Shown: in pieces, positions 23,862 to 32,136 of the stretch
Layout: each line of letters starts with the position of its first letter
Position numbering within the stretch: position 1 is the stretch's first letter
DNA from: Saprospiraceae bacterium
GTDB taxonomy: Bacteria > Bacteroidota > Bacteroidia > Chitinophagales > Saprospiraceae
Length of the DNA stretch: 60,876 nucleotides
Assembly (NCBI GenBank): GCA_022844565.1
Contig: JALHLK010000027.1
Span: forward strand, 1-60,876
Direction of reading: 5' to 3'
Program-made: the position numbers and the translations under genes
Notes under the pieces: generated by a model
What the model was told of the DNA's origin: nothing
What the model saw: the letters and a program-made list of their open reading frames with translations, nothing else
Databases searched by the model: none

Positions 23862-25346
23862 TTAATACTTTTTGTTTCTAAAATTTTCACCAATAGTGTA
23901 CTTGTTATTCAAAGCTTTAGAAATGGTTAGGTTAGCTAACACTGGAAATAACATTAATCCTATTATTCCAATTAAACTCAGTCCTATTATTCCACCCCAT
24001 AGTCCTAACCAATATTTAAGAAGAGCAAACAACAACAACGGTACTACAAAAAATGGAATACCCATAATAAACTGTGCACAGCCTACCCCTTCATAATTAA
24101 AAACACTCCCATTATTGATATCCATAGGTAATGGATCTCTAATAGTTAATAATGTTATGAAGTGCATATTAATCCCCGCATTGAATAGCCCAACTGCAAT
24201 TGTTGCAGCCAAAAAGATTCCTCCAAAATAAAGATAGGGAGTGGATAAAATGGTCATAATCAAAATCGAAAATAGAAAAATCATCATCTTACCTTGAATT
24301 AGTGAGCTTACACCTCCTGGTTGATTTAGATAAAAGTCAAAATGACTAGTATTCCAACTCAAGAAAAATTGTCCGAAATTCAAAATGAAAATTCCTGTAG
24401 AAAATATAGCTGGGAATAAAAGTGAAAAAGTATCTAAATCTCCTATATCATCTAAACGAGTACCGTATAAATAGAATCCATACAATAAACCAAAAAAACT
24501 TGCCTTTAGCATATTTTTTGACTTCTTATGCCTCAAAATCAGTTTCCACTCTACATCAGCAATTTGTCCAGTTAACCCGTATTTACTCAAAAAGCTGAGC
24601 GAATTGTCTGTTATATTAAAAAGGGAATTTTGGTGTGCATCTGCATTTAAAAATCTTGCATATCGGCTTGAAACCATAAAGTAAGAAAATAAAAATATCA
24701 ATATTAATACAAGACAAGCAAGAGAAGTAGGTAGCATGCCTTCCAAAAATTGACCCATCCAAGTAGTCAGAACCCCAAAATCAAAATAATCCAACCCACC
24801 AACTATCGATATGATAATCATACCCAGCATCACATAATAAAACGAGTTTTCTAATGTTTTAACGAGCACAGATAACCAATGTACGGTCCAACTTAACAAT
24901 ACTAAATTTAATGCTACAAGTATCGCAGAAACATTACCTAAAACTTGTGAAACCACCTCTAAGATAAAAGGTAAAAACAATAAAATGACAAAAAGATTTA
25001 TAAAAGAAAAAAATGATTTAAGTAGTAAAAACTGTACAATAGTCTTCTTTGGTATGGGTAAGTGAAGGTATTTATCAGCCTCAACTTTTGGAGTGCCTTC
25101 CAAGAAATACCGCATAATAAACTCTATAAAAAAATAGTAAGTTAAAATTTTAAAAAAGGCTGCTGTTGGCTCAACATCTTTATACAATACTGTAAGAAAA
25201 GTATTCAGACCCAAGCCCATAATTAAAGCATAGATTAAAAGCAATAGTTTAAATAGAATCACCATACCGCGTTCTAAGGCTAATCTATCTCGCACTGGAG
25301 ATCTTTTGAATTGGAGTCTTTCTAGATGTAAAAGTAGTTTTAACAT
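23862..25346 (-). CDS. DUF5687-family ABC transporter permease
   Basis: A 494-residue integral membrane protein with a dozen or so hydrophobic segments. The N-terminus LLHLERLQFKRSPVRDR and the mid-protein VEWKLILRHKKSKNMLKA fit the Bacteroidota DUF5687 family, permeases that pair with an ABC ATPase. It is followed 5 bases later by that ATPase (23134-23856), so the pair is an operon reading away from its own TAATTTTG promoter at 25367-25374. Substrate unknown. Length is normal for the family. Confidence 0.85.
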   Translation of the reverse strand: MLKLLLHLERLQFKRSPVRDRLALERGMVILFKLLLLIYALIMGLGLNTFLTVLYKDVEPTAAFFKILTYYFFIEFIMRYFLEGTPKVEADKYLHLPIPKKTIVQFLLLKSFFSFINLFVILLFLPFILEVVSQVLGNVSAILVALNLVLLSWTVHWLSVLVKTLENSFYYVMLGMIIISIVGGLDYFDFGVLTTWMGQFLEGMLPTSLACLVLILIFLFSYFMVSSRYARFLNADAHQNSLFNITDNSLSFLSKYGLTGQIADVEWKLILRHKKSKNMLKASFFGLLYGFYLYGTRLDDIGDLDTFSLLFPAIFSTGIFILNFGQFFLSWNTSHFDFYLNQPGGVSSLIQGKMMIFLFSILIMTILSTPYLYFGGIFLAATIAVGLFNAGINMHFITLLTIRDPLPMDINNGSVFNYEGVGCAQFIMGIPFFVVPLLLFALLKYWLGLWGGIIGLSLIGIIGLMLFPVLANLTISKALNNKYTIGENFRNKKY

Positions 25347-25366
25347 AAGTTGGTTGACTTTATTTA

Positions 25367-25374
25367 CAAAATTA
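25367..25374 (-). promoter_or_regulatory. -7 element TAATTTTG for the ABC transporter pair
   Basis: The reverse complement of CAAAATTA fits TAnnTTTG, about 21 bases upstream of the permease ATG at 25346. Confidence 0.5.
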
Positions 25375-25508
25375 CTAAAACTTTTATACTTCTTCTAATT
25401 GTGAAATGTAATTAAAACTCTTTCATTTCCAAATATCCAAAATGGTTCAATTCAACTTATATCAAGCCACTTGCCAAAATTTCCCATTATTGAATAAGGT
25501 TATTTTAG

Positions 25509-25516
25509 TATCTTTG
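25509..25516 (+). promoter_or_regulatory. -7 element TATCTTTG before the 219-residue membrane protein
   Basis: It fits TAnnTTTG, 18 bases upstream of the ATG at 25534, implying a very short leader. Confidence 0.6.
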
Positions 25517-25533
25517 CAAAAAAATAACCATAC

Positions 25534-26193
25534 ATGCGGATTGTAAGTCAAGCTATAGCTGTCATACTACACCCGATTTTTTTCGTGGTTTATATGTATT
25601 TTATATACAGAATGATCAATCCATACTTGTATATATCTTCGGATAGTAAGGCTATGGGCTTAGTGACCATATCCGTACTGAGTCTATCCCTTTTATTCCC
25701 ACTTTTATGTATACTCCTTATGAGGCAATTAGGACTGATACCAGATATCAATATGTCCAACAACAAAGATCGTGTAGGTCCTATTATAGCTACAGGTCTG
25801 TTTTATTTATGGCTGTACGTCAACATCAAGGATAACGATTTAGTGCCTGAGATATTCACTTATTACTTATTGGGTGTTATTATCGCACTTTTTACAGCGT
25901 TTTTTATCAACAACTTTACAAAGATTAGTCTTCATGCTATCGCCATTTCTTCGATGGTTGCAGCTCTATTTTTTCTAAAGTTTGCTTTTGACTATAATGA
26001 TTTTTTGCTTAGGTTTTCTCCAAACCATGTTTATATAGTCAGCCTCGATTTACTTATCATCATCGCTTTAATACTTTGCGGACTTGTGGGTACCTCTCGG
26101 ATGTACCTCAAAGCTCACAGCGTAGATCAAGTATATGGCGGATATTTGGTAGGTGCCTTTGCTCATTTAGTTGCTTATATTATTGTTTTTTGA
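25534..26193 (+). CDS. Polytopic membrane protein, PAP2-like C-terminal motif
   Basis: A 219-residue protein with about six hydrophobic segments, so an inner-membrane protein. Its C-terminal part, TSRMYLKAHSVDQVYGGYLVG, has the spacing of PAP2 motif 3 (SR, then His, then a glycine-rich helix), but the usual catalytic Asp pairing and the first two PAP2 motifs are not clear. It may be a degenerate PAP2 relative with another function. It has its own promoter, and the palindrome array upstream of the next gene begins 49 bases after its stop. Confidence 0.65.
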   Translation: MRIVSQAIAVILHPIFFVVYMYFIYRMINPYLYISSDSKAMGLVTISVLSLSLLFPLLCILLMRQLGLIPDINMSNNKDRVGPIIATGLFYLWLYVNIKDNDLVPEIFTYYLLGVIIALFTAFFINNFTKISLHAIAISSMVAALFFLKFAFDYNDFLLRFSPNHVYIVSLDLLIIIALILCGLVGTSRMYLKAHSVDQVYGGYLVGAFAHLVAYIIVF

Positions 26194-26241
26194 TTTTGGG
26201 CAACAATCTCTTGACCTAAAATCTTTATAGTTCATGCAAAA

Positions 26242-26452
26242 TGATAAATAAATTTATCAATATTTGTAATAAATGATAAATATACTTATCAATATGAAGT
26301 ATAAATGATGATTATACGAATCAATGTTTACCACAAAGTGTTAAACCTGATTATCAAAAGATTCGATAAATGATATATAAAGTTATCATAAATGAATTTA
26401 AATGATAAGTAAAAAGATCAAAATAAATATAAAACGATAAGTATATTTATCA
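26242..26452. repeat. Array of seven 18-bp palindromes at ~32-bp spacing, upstream of a DUF4143 ATPase gene
   Basis: Seven units begin at 26242, 26274, 26306, 26339, 26371, 26403 and 26435, spaced 32, 32, 33, 32, 32 and 32 bases. The consensus is TGATAA-N6-TTATCA. The first (TGATAAATAAATTTATCA) is a perfect inverted repeat, the second (TGATAAATATACTTATCA) and last (CGATAAGTATATTTATCA) are close, and the third and fourth are the most worn. The 14-15 base spacers differ in sequence and tend to end in AAA. 32 bp is close to three DNA turns, so every unit faces the same side of the helix. The last unit lies in the -33 region of the downstream promoter. It looks like a cooperative operator array. 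It is too short-spaced and spacer-poor to be a CRISPR. Confidence 0.85.
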
Positions 26453-26459
26453 ATGTGTG

Positions 26460-26467
26460 TATCTTTG
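26460..26467 (+). promoter_or_regulatory. -7 element TATCTTTG of the second DUF4143 gene
   Basis: It fits TAnnTTTG and lies 8 bases after the last palindrome and 16 bases before the ATG at 26484. This rules out the longer frame beginning at 26457 as the normal start. Confidence 0.65.
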
Positions 26468-26483
26468 CAAAAAATATAAAATT

Positions 26484-27683
26484 ATGGAAGTTTTAAGGAC
26501 AGAGCACAACCAGGCCCTACAAAGACTTGGAGATGAGGCACTTTTCCAAAGAATAGTCATGGAAGAAATTGGTTGGGAAGAACGATTATTGTTTATAAAA
26601 GGAGCTAGGGGTATAGGCAAAACTACTTTGATACTCCAGCATATCATGACAAAATTTAAATTTGACGAAAGGGCGCTTTATGTATCGATGGATAATATTG
26701 CATTATCTAATAAAACATTGGTTGAAATAGCAACAGATCATTACAATCGTGGAGGCACTCATCTTTTTATCGACGAGATTCATAAGTATCAAAATTGGAG
26801 TTTGGAACTAAAGAACATTTATGACAAATTTAAAAAATTTCATGTAGTAGCATCAGGATCATCCATTCTTGAGCTCTACAAAGGTAATGCAGACTTAAGT
26901 AGGAGGGGTGTGACGCATGTACTTTATGGATTGTCACTAAGAGAATACGTAAATATCAGCACCAATCAGCATGTCAAAAAATATACTTTGGAAGAGATAT
27001 TAAAAGATCATGTTTCTATTGCAAATGATATACTAAAAAAGGTTAATCCTCTTAAATATTTCAATGCTTATCTTTCGCATGGTTATTATCCTTTCTACTT
27101 AGAAGGTACCAAATACTTTCATCAGAAGCTCAATACTGCGATTAATCAAATCATAGAAGTGGACATACCACGTATTTATAATATTGACAATTCTAATATC
27201 AGTAAAGTAAAAAAGTTGCTTTATCATATTGCCATTTCAGTACCTTTCCAGCCAAACTCTTCTAAACTTGCAGAAAGTTTGGATATCAGTAGGCAAACAC
27301 TGAATACCTATCTCAATTATTTGGAAGAAGGTCAGATATTGCAGTTGCTGTGGAATAGTCAAAAATCGTACAGTTTGATATCAAAACCGGATAAAATATA
27401 TTTGCAAAACACAAATCTTTGCTATTTGATACCAACTTCAAGTGCCAATGTGGGAAATCTTAGAGAAACATTTTTTATGAATCAAGTAAGTACACAGCAT
27501 AAAGTGAGCTCATCAGCAAAAGGAGATTTTTTGGTGGATGACAAATTTACTTTCGAAATAGGAGGGCAGAATAAAAGCTTCAAACAGATTGCTGATATGC
27601 CTGATAGTTATGTAGGAATGGACAATGAATTGATCGGTTCGGGGAATAGGATTCCGTTGTGGTTGTTTGGGTATTTGTATTGA
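26484..27683 (+). CDS. AAA ATPase with DUF4143 (second of two in the window)
   Basis: A protein of about 399 residues from the ATG at 26484 (MEVLRTEHNQALQ). Walker A is GARGIGKTT near residue 42, Walker B THLFIDEIHKYQNW near 92, with a sensor-like HVVASGSSILELY. A winged-helix-like segment follows, LAESLDISRQTLNTYLNYLEE, then the DUF4143 end with GDFLVDDKFTFEIGG. In the end domain the acidic D...E residues of a nuclease-like fold are partly present. It belongs to the same broad family as the gene at 10477 but the two are clearly diverged. Family function is not established. The palindrome array directly upstream, with its last unit in the promoter, suggests tight control, perhaps autoregulation through the winged helix. 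Confidence 0.88.
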   Translation: MEVLRTEHNQALQRLGDEALFQRIVMEEIGWEERLLFIKGARGIGKTTLILQHIMTKFKFDERALYVSMDNIALSNKTLVEIATDHYNRGGTHLFIDEIHKYQNWSLELKNIYDKFKKFHVVASGSSILELYKGNADLSRRGVTHVLYGLSLREYVNISTNQHVKKYTLEEILKDHVSIANDILKKVNPLKYFNAYLSHGYYPFYLEGTKYFHQKLNTAINQIIEVDIPRIYNIDNSNISKVKKLLYHIAISVPFQPNSSKLAESLDISRQTLNTYLNYLEEGQILQLLWNSQKSYSLISKPDKIYLQNTNLCYLIPTSSANVGNLRETFFMNQVSTQHKVSSSAKGDFLVDDKFTFEIGGQNKSFKQIADMPDSYVGMDNELIGSGNRIPLWLFGYLY

Positions 27684-27862
27684 TTAAAAAGATGGGATTT
27701 TTAGCAGTATGTTAAAGGATGGTAGTTAATAAGAATCTTTTGATTTCAACTATAATGGCGTAGTTCAATCTCCTGCAATTTCAGATTCTCGAGGGCCAGA
27801 TATTTTTAGGAGCATAGGGGGCTTCGAGCTAATTTCTTGATACCAAAGTTTGAAAAAAACTT

Positions 27863-28546
27863 TTAGCTGATACTCCAATCTATCTCCCCTAAACCATTTT
27901 TTTGCAAATACTCATTTGCCTTGCTAAAATGTCTACATCCAAAAAAAGCACCTCCAGCTAATGGTGAAGGGTGTGCAGCATGAAGAATGAGGTGTTTTTC
28001 TGCATCAATTAGATCTGATTTACCTTTTGCAAAGTTACCCCAAAGCATAAATACAATGTTTTCTTTTTCATCAGATAACTTTTTTATTACTGCATTTGTA
28101 AAAGTAGCCCAGCCTATGTCTCTATGACTTGCAGGACTATTTTGTGTGACGGTAAGAAATGCGTTTAGTAATAATACACCTTGTGAAGCCCAAGAGGTCA
28201 GATCTCCATGTTTAGGGATCTCAAGACCCAAATCCGCATTGATTTCTTTATAAATATTACGTAAAGATGGCGGTATTTTCACTTCTTTAGGTACAGAAAA
28301 GGATAGCCCCATCGCTTCACCAGGATTGTGATAAGGGTCTTGACCAAGAATAACCACCCTAACTTCTGGTACAGGTGTAAGATCGAAAGCATTAAAAATA
28401 AGTTTACCAGGAGGAAAGATCGTTTCTCCTTTCAGTTTTCGATGTACCAATGCTTTTTTGATGTCAGAAAAATATGACTGCTTAAACTCTTCTTCTAAAA
28501 GTTTGTACCATGAAACTTCAATATCTACTTTATTCATAAAAGACAA
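27863..28546 (-). CDS. ung: Uracil-DNA glycosylase (family 1)
   Basis: This 227-residue repair enzyme removes uracil from DNA. The catalytic motif is GQDPYHNPGEAMGLSF with Asp70. The second motif is AAHPSPLA, with the His that stabilises the leaving group, in the Leu-loop region near the C-terminus. The length matches E. coli Ung. It starts 6 bases after bshA on the minus strand and is probably co-transcribed with it. An in-frame Met at residue 4 is an alternative start. Confidence 0.97.
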   Translation of the reverse strand: MSFMNKVDIEVSWYKLLEEEFKQSYFSDIKKALVHRKLKGETIFPPGKLIFNAFDLTPVPEVRVVILGQDPYHNPGEAMGLSFSVPKEVKIPPSLRNIYKEINADLGLEIPKHGDLTSWASQGVLLLNAFLTVTQNSPASHRDIGWATFTNAVIKKLSDEKENIVFMLWGNFAKGKSDLIDAEKHLILHAAHPSPLAGGAFFGCRHFSKANEYLQKNGLGEIDWSIS

Positions 28547-28552
28547 TCGGTT

Positions 28553-29704
28553 TTATACCGCGAGTAGACTCTGTTTACGTACTTTGTCTATCGTCTCTTG
28601 ATAATAAGCTTCATATTGAGGTAAGATATTGTCAATATCAAAAGTCTTTGCATGTTCTAGCGCATTTGCTCTGAATTGCATAAGTTTTTCTTCATCTTTT
28701 AGTAGATCAATAATACGCGACGCCATAAGGTCTATATCCCCAATTTCTGTCAGATATCCTGTATAACCATCAATATTTACCTCAGGAATGCCACCAGCAT
28801 TAGAAGATATAACAGGTACTTCGCATGCCATTGCTTCTAAAGCAGAAAGACCAAAGCTTTCTTGCTCAGATGGCAGTAAGAAGATATCAGATATGGAGAG
28901 TAACTCTTCAATTGCATCTTGCTTGCCTAAAAACCGAATATGATCACATAATTTTAATTCACGGCATAAGTCTTCGAGGTTATTTCTTTCAGGACCATCA
29001 CCTATCAACAAAAGTTTGGCATTGACTTCTTTCGTTACCTTGTAAAATACTCTAACGATGTCTTCCACTCTCTTTACTTTTCTAAAGTTAGAAGTATGCA
29101 CTAAAATCTTTTCTCCATCAGGTGCAATTGCTTTTCTAAAGTGGTCTTTATTCACTTTTTTGAATCGCGTAAAATCTATAAAATTGTAGATTACTTTTAT
29201 TTCATTTTTTATATTAAAGCTTTTGTATGTCATTTCTGCCAGATGTTTTGAAACTGCAGTAACTCCATCAGAATGATTGATACTAAATTCTACTACTGGA
29301 CTAAATGTTCTATCTGTCCCAACCAAAGTAATATCTGTACCATGCAATGTGGTGATTACTGGAATATGTATTCCTTCATCCGCTAAGATTTTTTTGGCCA
29401 TATAGGCTACAGCTGCATGAGGTATCGCGTAATGAACATGTAGCAAATCTAATTTTTCATATTTTACTACATCCACCATTTTGCTAGCTAAAGCTGTCTC
29501 GTAAGGGGTATGTTCAAAAAGTGGATACTCCATTTTACCTACTTCGTGGAAATAGACATTGGCATTAAATGCGTTAAGTCTTGGAGGTCTCCTGTAAGTT
29601 ATAAAGTGAATCTCATGTCCTTTATTGGCAAGTCCTAACCCTAATTCTGTGGCCACGACTCCACTTCCCCCATAAGTAGGATAACATATTATTCCTATTT
29701 TCAT
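28553..29704 (-). CDS. bshA: N-acetyl-alpha-D-glucosaminyl L-malate synthase (bacillithiol synthesis)
   Basis: A 383-residue GT4 glycosyltransferase that joins GlcNAc to L-malate, the first step of bacillithiol. The start MKIGIICYPTYGGSGVVATE is the characteristic BshA N-terminus. The donor-binding ESFGLSALEAMA (E-x7-E) lies near residue 283, and LHVHYAIPHA in the first domain is also typical. A bacilliredoxin gene at 31618 in the same window supports bacillithiol use. BshB and BshC are not here and must be elsewhere. It leads an operon with ung. Confidence 0.93.
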   Translation of the reverse strand: MKIGIICYPTYGGSGVVATELGLGLANKGHEIHFITYRRPPRLNAFNANVYFHEVGKMEYPLFEHTPYETALASKMVDVVKYEKLDLLHVHYAIPHAAVAYMAKKILADEGIHIPVITTLHGTDITLVGTDRTFSPVVEFSINHSDGVTAVSKHLAEMTYKSFNIKNEIKVIYNFIDFTRFKKVNKDHFRKAIAPDGEKILVHTSNFRKVKRVEDIVRVFYKVTKEVNAKLLLIGDGPERNNLEDLCRELKLCDHIRFLGKQDAIEELLSISDIFLLPSEQESFGLSALEAMACEVPVISSNAGGIPEVNIDGYTGYLTEIGDIDLMASRIIDLLKDEEKLMQFRANALEHAKTFDIDNILPQYEAYYQETIDKVRKQSLLAV

Positions 29705-29777
29705 TTATTATTTATTACTTTTCAAACCTCAAAAATGACTTAAAATTTGTTGTTTGAAAATATTTGATTTATTCTTA

Positions 29778-29785
29778 TATCTTTG
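29778..29785 (+). promoter_or_regulatory. -7 element TATCTTTG before the MerR-type regulator
   Basis: It fits TAnnTTTG, about 80 bases upstream of the ATG at 29865. Confidence 0.55.
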
Positions 29786-29864
29786 CAAATTGCAATATTA
29801 AAACAATTATCAATAATAATTGTTAACAACTGTTTTGATGGGCATGTTATTTTTATCTTAAATT

Positions 29865-30767
29865 ATGATTGTATATAGTATCTCCGATATAGAAAAACTC
29901 ACTGGAGTCAAGGCTCATACAATACGTATTTGGGAAAAAAGATATGGAATTATACCACACAGGCGTACAGATACCAATATCCGTTTCTTCACGGATGAAG
30001 ACTTAGAAGTCATTCTCAATATTGCATTACTTAATAAAAAAGGGTATAAGATTTCAAAAATCGCAGGCATGGATGCTGATAAAATAAAGCAAGCAGTGGC
30101 CGCTTTTTGTGAGGTAGATGAAATGTTTGAAGATCAAATTGATAGCCTTACTCTTGCTATGATAGAATTAAATGAATTTAATTTTGTTAAAATACTAGAT
30201 CAACATATCAAATCAAAGGGGCTTGAAAAAACGATGGATGAAATAGTTTATCCTTTCCTAGATAAATTAAGTATTATGTGGATTGCAGGATCGGTCAGAG
30301 GGGTCCATGAAACTTTTGTGACTAATATTATAAAGTCAAAGCTGTTTGTAGAGATAGACCAAATTAGAATTTTACCGAATTTGGCGACAAAAAAATTTTT
30401 GATATATTTACCAGAAGGTGAAGATCATGAATTAAGTTTATTGTTTTTGAATTATCTGGTAAAAATAAGGGGTGGCCAAGTTTTTTATATGGGAAGTAAT
30501 ATAAAATACCCTGAAGTTTTAGAAGCGATTTCGATCTTTAAACCTGATTTTATCTTTACACTTTTTAACGATAGTTACTCAGATACATCGCTTCAACCAT
30601 ATATTGATGACATTTGTAAAGCAAGTGGAGATGGTATTTTTGGTGTCAGTGGATACCAAGTTATTAATCAAAAATTAAATGCTCCTGACAACCTGATCGT
30701 TTTTGACAGTCTTTATCAAATAATAAGTTTCATTAATTCACGTTTGTCTTCTAAACAATTAGCTTAA
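29865..30767 (+). CDS. MerR-family regulator with a B12-binding-like domain (CarH/LitR type)
   Basis: 300 residues. Residues 1-70 are a MerR winged helix (YSISDIEKLTGVKAHTIRIWEKRYG), which binds long-spacer promoters. Residues ~90-170 resemble the helical cap of B12-dependent photoreceptors: MWIAGSVRGVHET has the W-x9-E spacing, but the usual following His is Thr. Residues ~180-295 resemble the Rossmann B12 domain: EGEDHELSLL keeps the ligand His of the ExHxxG motif but has Ser for Gly. So it may bind cobalamin in an altered way or have lost light sensing. Target genes are unknown; bshA (divergent) and yceI (49 bases downstream) are the neighbours. Confidence 0.85.
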   Translation: MIVYSISDIEKLTGVKAHTIRIWEKRYGIIPHRRTDTNIRFFTDEDLEVILNIALLNKKGYKISKIAGMDADKIKQAVAAFCEVDEMFEDQIDSLTLAMIELNEFNFVKILDQHIKSKGLEKTMDEIVYPFLDKLSIMWIAGSVRGVHETFVTNIIKSKLFVEIDQIRILPNLATKKFLIYLPEGEDHELSLLFLNYLVKIRGGQVFYMGSNIKYPEVLEAISIFKPDFIFTLFNDSYSDTSLQPYIDDICKASGDGIFGVSGYQVINQKLNAPDNLIVFDSLYQIISFINSRLSSKQLA

Positions 30768-30816
30768 ACATTTGTTACGACAAATATTATTAAAAATTTA
30801 AAACAGTATTATTAAA

Positions 30817-31500
30817 ATGAGAAGATTTTCTTTGTTATTAGTGGCCTTTGTTGGGTTGACATTTATTGCACAAAGTTGTAAAAACAAAATAGAAGGTGAA
30901 CAAGCTCAAGTTGGGGAAGCTGCAGAAGTTGCTACTGTCACCGGAGAAAAATTTACCGTTGATGCTCCAAATTCAATCTTAAAGTGGAATGCATCAAAAG
31001 TAACTGGTACTCACAATGGCACTATTAATATTGCCGATGGAGCGTTTTACTTAGCAGATGGTGGTATTTCTAGTGGATCTTTTAACATCGCTATGAATTC
31101 AATTATTGTCAATGACTTACAACCAGGTAAAGGAAAAGAAGATTTAGAAGCACACTTGAGAGGTACAGCAAGTGATAGTGCTGATGACTTTTTTAACTCA
31201 AATCAATTTCCTAAAGCAAAATATGAAATCACAAAAACAACAGCATTAATGAATGACTCATTAGCTACTCATCTTATATATGGCAACTTAACTTTAAAAG
31301 GAGTTACTAAAGAGGTTAGTTTTAAGGCAAAAGTAAATGTTGAAGGAGATTCAATCAAAGTGACAACTCCTCAGTTTTTAATCAATAGAACAGACTTTGG
31401 TATTAAATATCGTTCTGGTACTTTCTTTGAGAATATCGGAGACAAAGCTATCAATGATGAATTTGGTCTTCAGATTGATCTAACAGCCAAGAAAGGATAA
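30817..31500 (+). CDS. YceI-family lipocalin-like lipoprotein
   Basis: 227 residues. The signal peptide MRRFSLLLVAFVGLTFIAQSC has a lipobox Cys at 21, so it is a lipid-anchored envelope protein. Residues ~45-225 are the YceI beta-barrel (VDAPNSILKWNASKVTGTHNG, later YGNLTLKGVTKEVSF), which binds polyisoprenoid or amphiphilic lipids in characterised members. The linker after the Cys is short and acidic. A strong terminator follows directly. It may share a transcript with the MerR-type gene 49 bases upstream, since no separate promoter is obvious. Confidence 0.92.
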   Translation: MRRFSLLLVAFVGLTFIAQSCKNKIEGEQAQVGEAAEVATVTGEKFTVDAPNSILKWNASKVTGTHNGTINIADGAFYLADGGISSGSFNIAMNSIIVNDLQPGKGKEDLEAHLRGTASDSADDFFNSNQFPKAKYEITKTTALMNDSLATHLIYGNLTLKGVTKEVSFKAKVNVEGDSIKVTTPQFLINRTDFGIKYRSGTFFENIGDKAINDEFGLQIDLTAKKG

Positions 31501-31514
31501 AATACAATTTTTAT

Positions 31515-31556
31515 AAAAAAAAGCCTCCTAAATTTATATTTTAGGGGGCTTTTTAA
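31515..31556 (+). terminator. Rho-independent terminator after the YceI gene
   Basis: AAAAAAAGCCTCCTAAA pairs with TTTTAGGGGGCTTTTT around a short A/T loop. A GC-containing stem flanked by A- and T-runs can work in both directions, also serving the convergent bacilliredoxin gene. Confidence 0.9.
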
Positions 31557-31617
31557 TTAAAGAGATAAAAGAACCACTTTTTGATAGTCTTTTATGTTCT
31601 TATAACTCCTGACCTTA

Positions 31618-32031
31618 TTAACAATATTGCTCAAAAACAGATTGTAAATGATCTGAAATCACCTGCGCAGTGTTTCCTTCAATATGTCTTCTCTCCACCA
31701 TATGAATTAATTCTCCATCTTTGAACAATGCTATACAAGGAGAAGAAGGAGGATAAGGTAGTAAAAATTCTCTTGCTTTATCAGTAGCATCTTTATCTAC
31801 ACCAGCAAAAACAGTTACAAGTCGATCTGGCTTTTTTCCAAATGACACTGCTTTTTTAACCGCAGGTCTCGCGTTAGCCGCAGCGCAGCCACATACAGAA
31901 TTCACAACAAGGAGTGTTGTACCTTCTTGGTTGTTTAATGCAGTTTCTACATCTGAAGGTGATGATAAGCCTTCAAATCCAAAGTCTGTTAAATCTTTTG
32001 CAATCGGGGTTACCAATTCTATTGGATACAT
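31618..32031 (-). CDS. Bacilliredoxin (BrxA/BrxB, YphP/YqiW family)
   Basis: A 137-residue thioredoxin-fold protein that removes bacillithiol from S-bacillithiolated proteins. The active site is CGC at residues 47-49 (VNSVCGCAAANARP), characteristic of the family. PYPPSSPCIALFKDGE and HMVERRHIEG are conserved features. It ends in Tyr-Cys. The length is normal. It lies within 2 kb of bshA, the first bacillithiol enzyme, giving functional agreement. Confidence 0.93.
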   Translation of the reverse strand: MYPIELVTPIAKDLTDFGFEGLSSPSDVETALNNQEGTTLLVVNSVCGCAAANARPAVKKAVSFGKKPDRLVTVFAGVDKDATDKAREFLLPYPPSSPCIALFKDGELIHMVERRHIEGNTAQVISDHLQSVFEQYC

Positions 32032-32109
32032 ATTTTATAATTTTAGTGTACGTTATTTAATTATTGAAACATTCTAACGCAAATAGAATTGTTTTTGTTC
32101 CAACTTTTA

Positions 32110-32117
32110 TAATTTTG
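32110..32117 (+). promoter_or_regulatory. -7 element TAATTTTG before the DUF5777 gene
   Basis: It fits TAnnTTTG, 20 bases upstream of the ATG at 32137. It probably drives the barrel-cytochrome-lipoprotein group. Confidence 0.55.
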
Positions 32118-32136
32118 CACTATAAATCTTAAGTCA

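Noticed and set aside
26242-26452. CRISPR array reading of the 32-bp periodic repeats
   Set aside because: The repeats are only 18 bp and degenerate, spacers are 14-15 bases and A/T-only, no cas genes are nearby, and the last unit lies inside a promoter. An operator-like array fits better.
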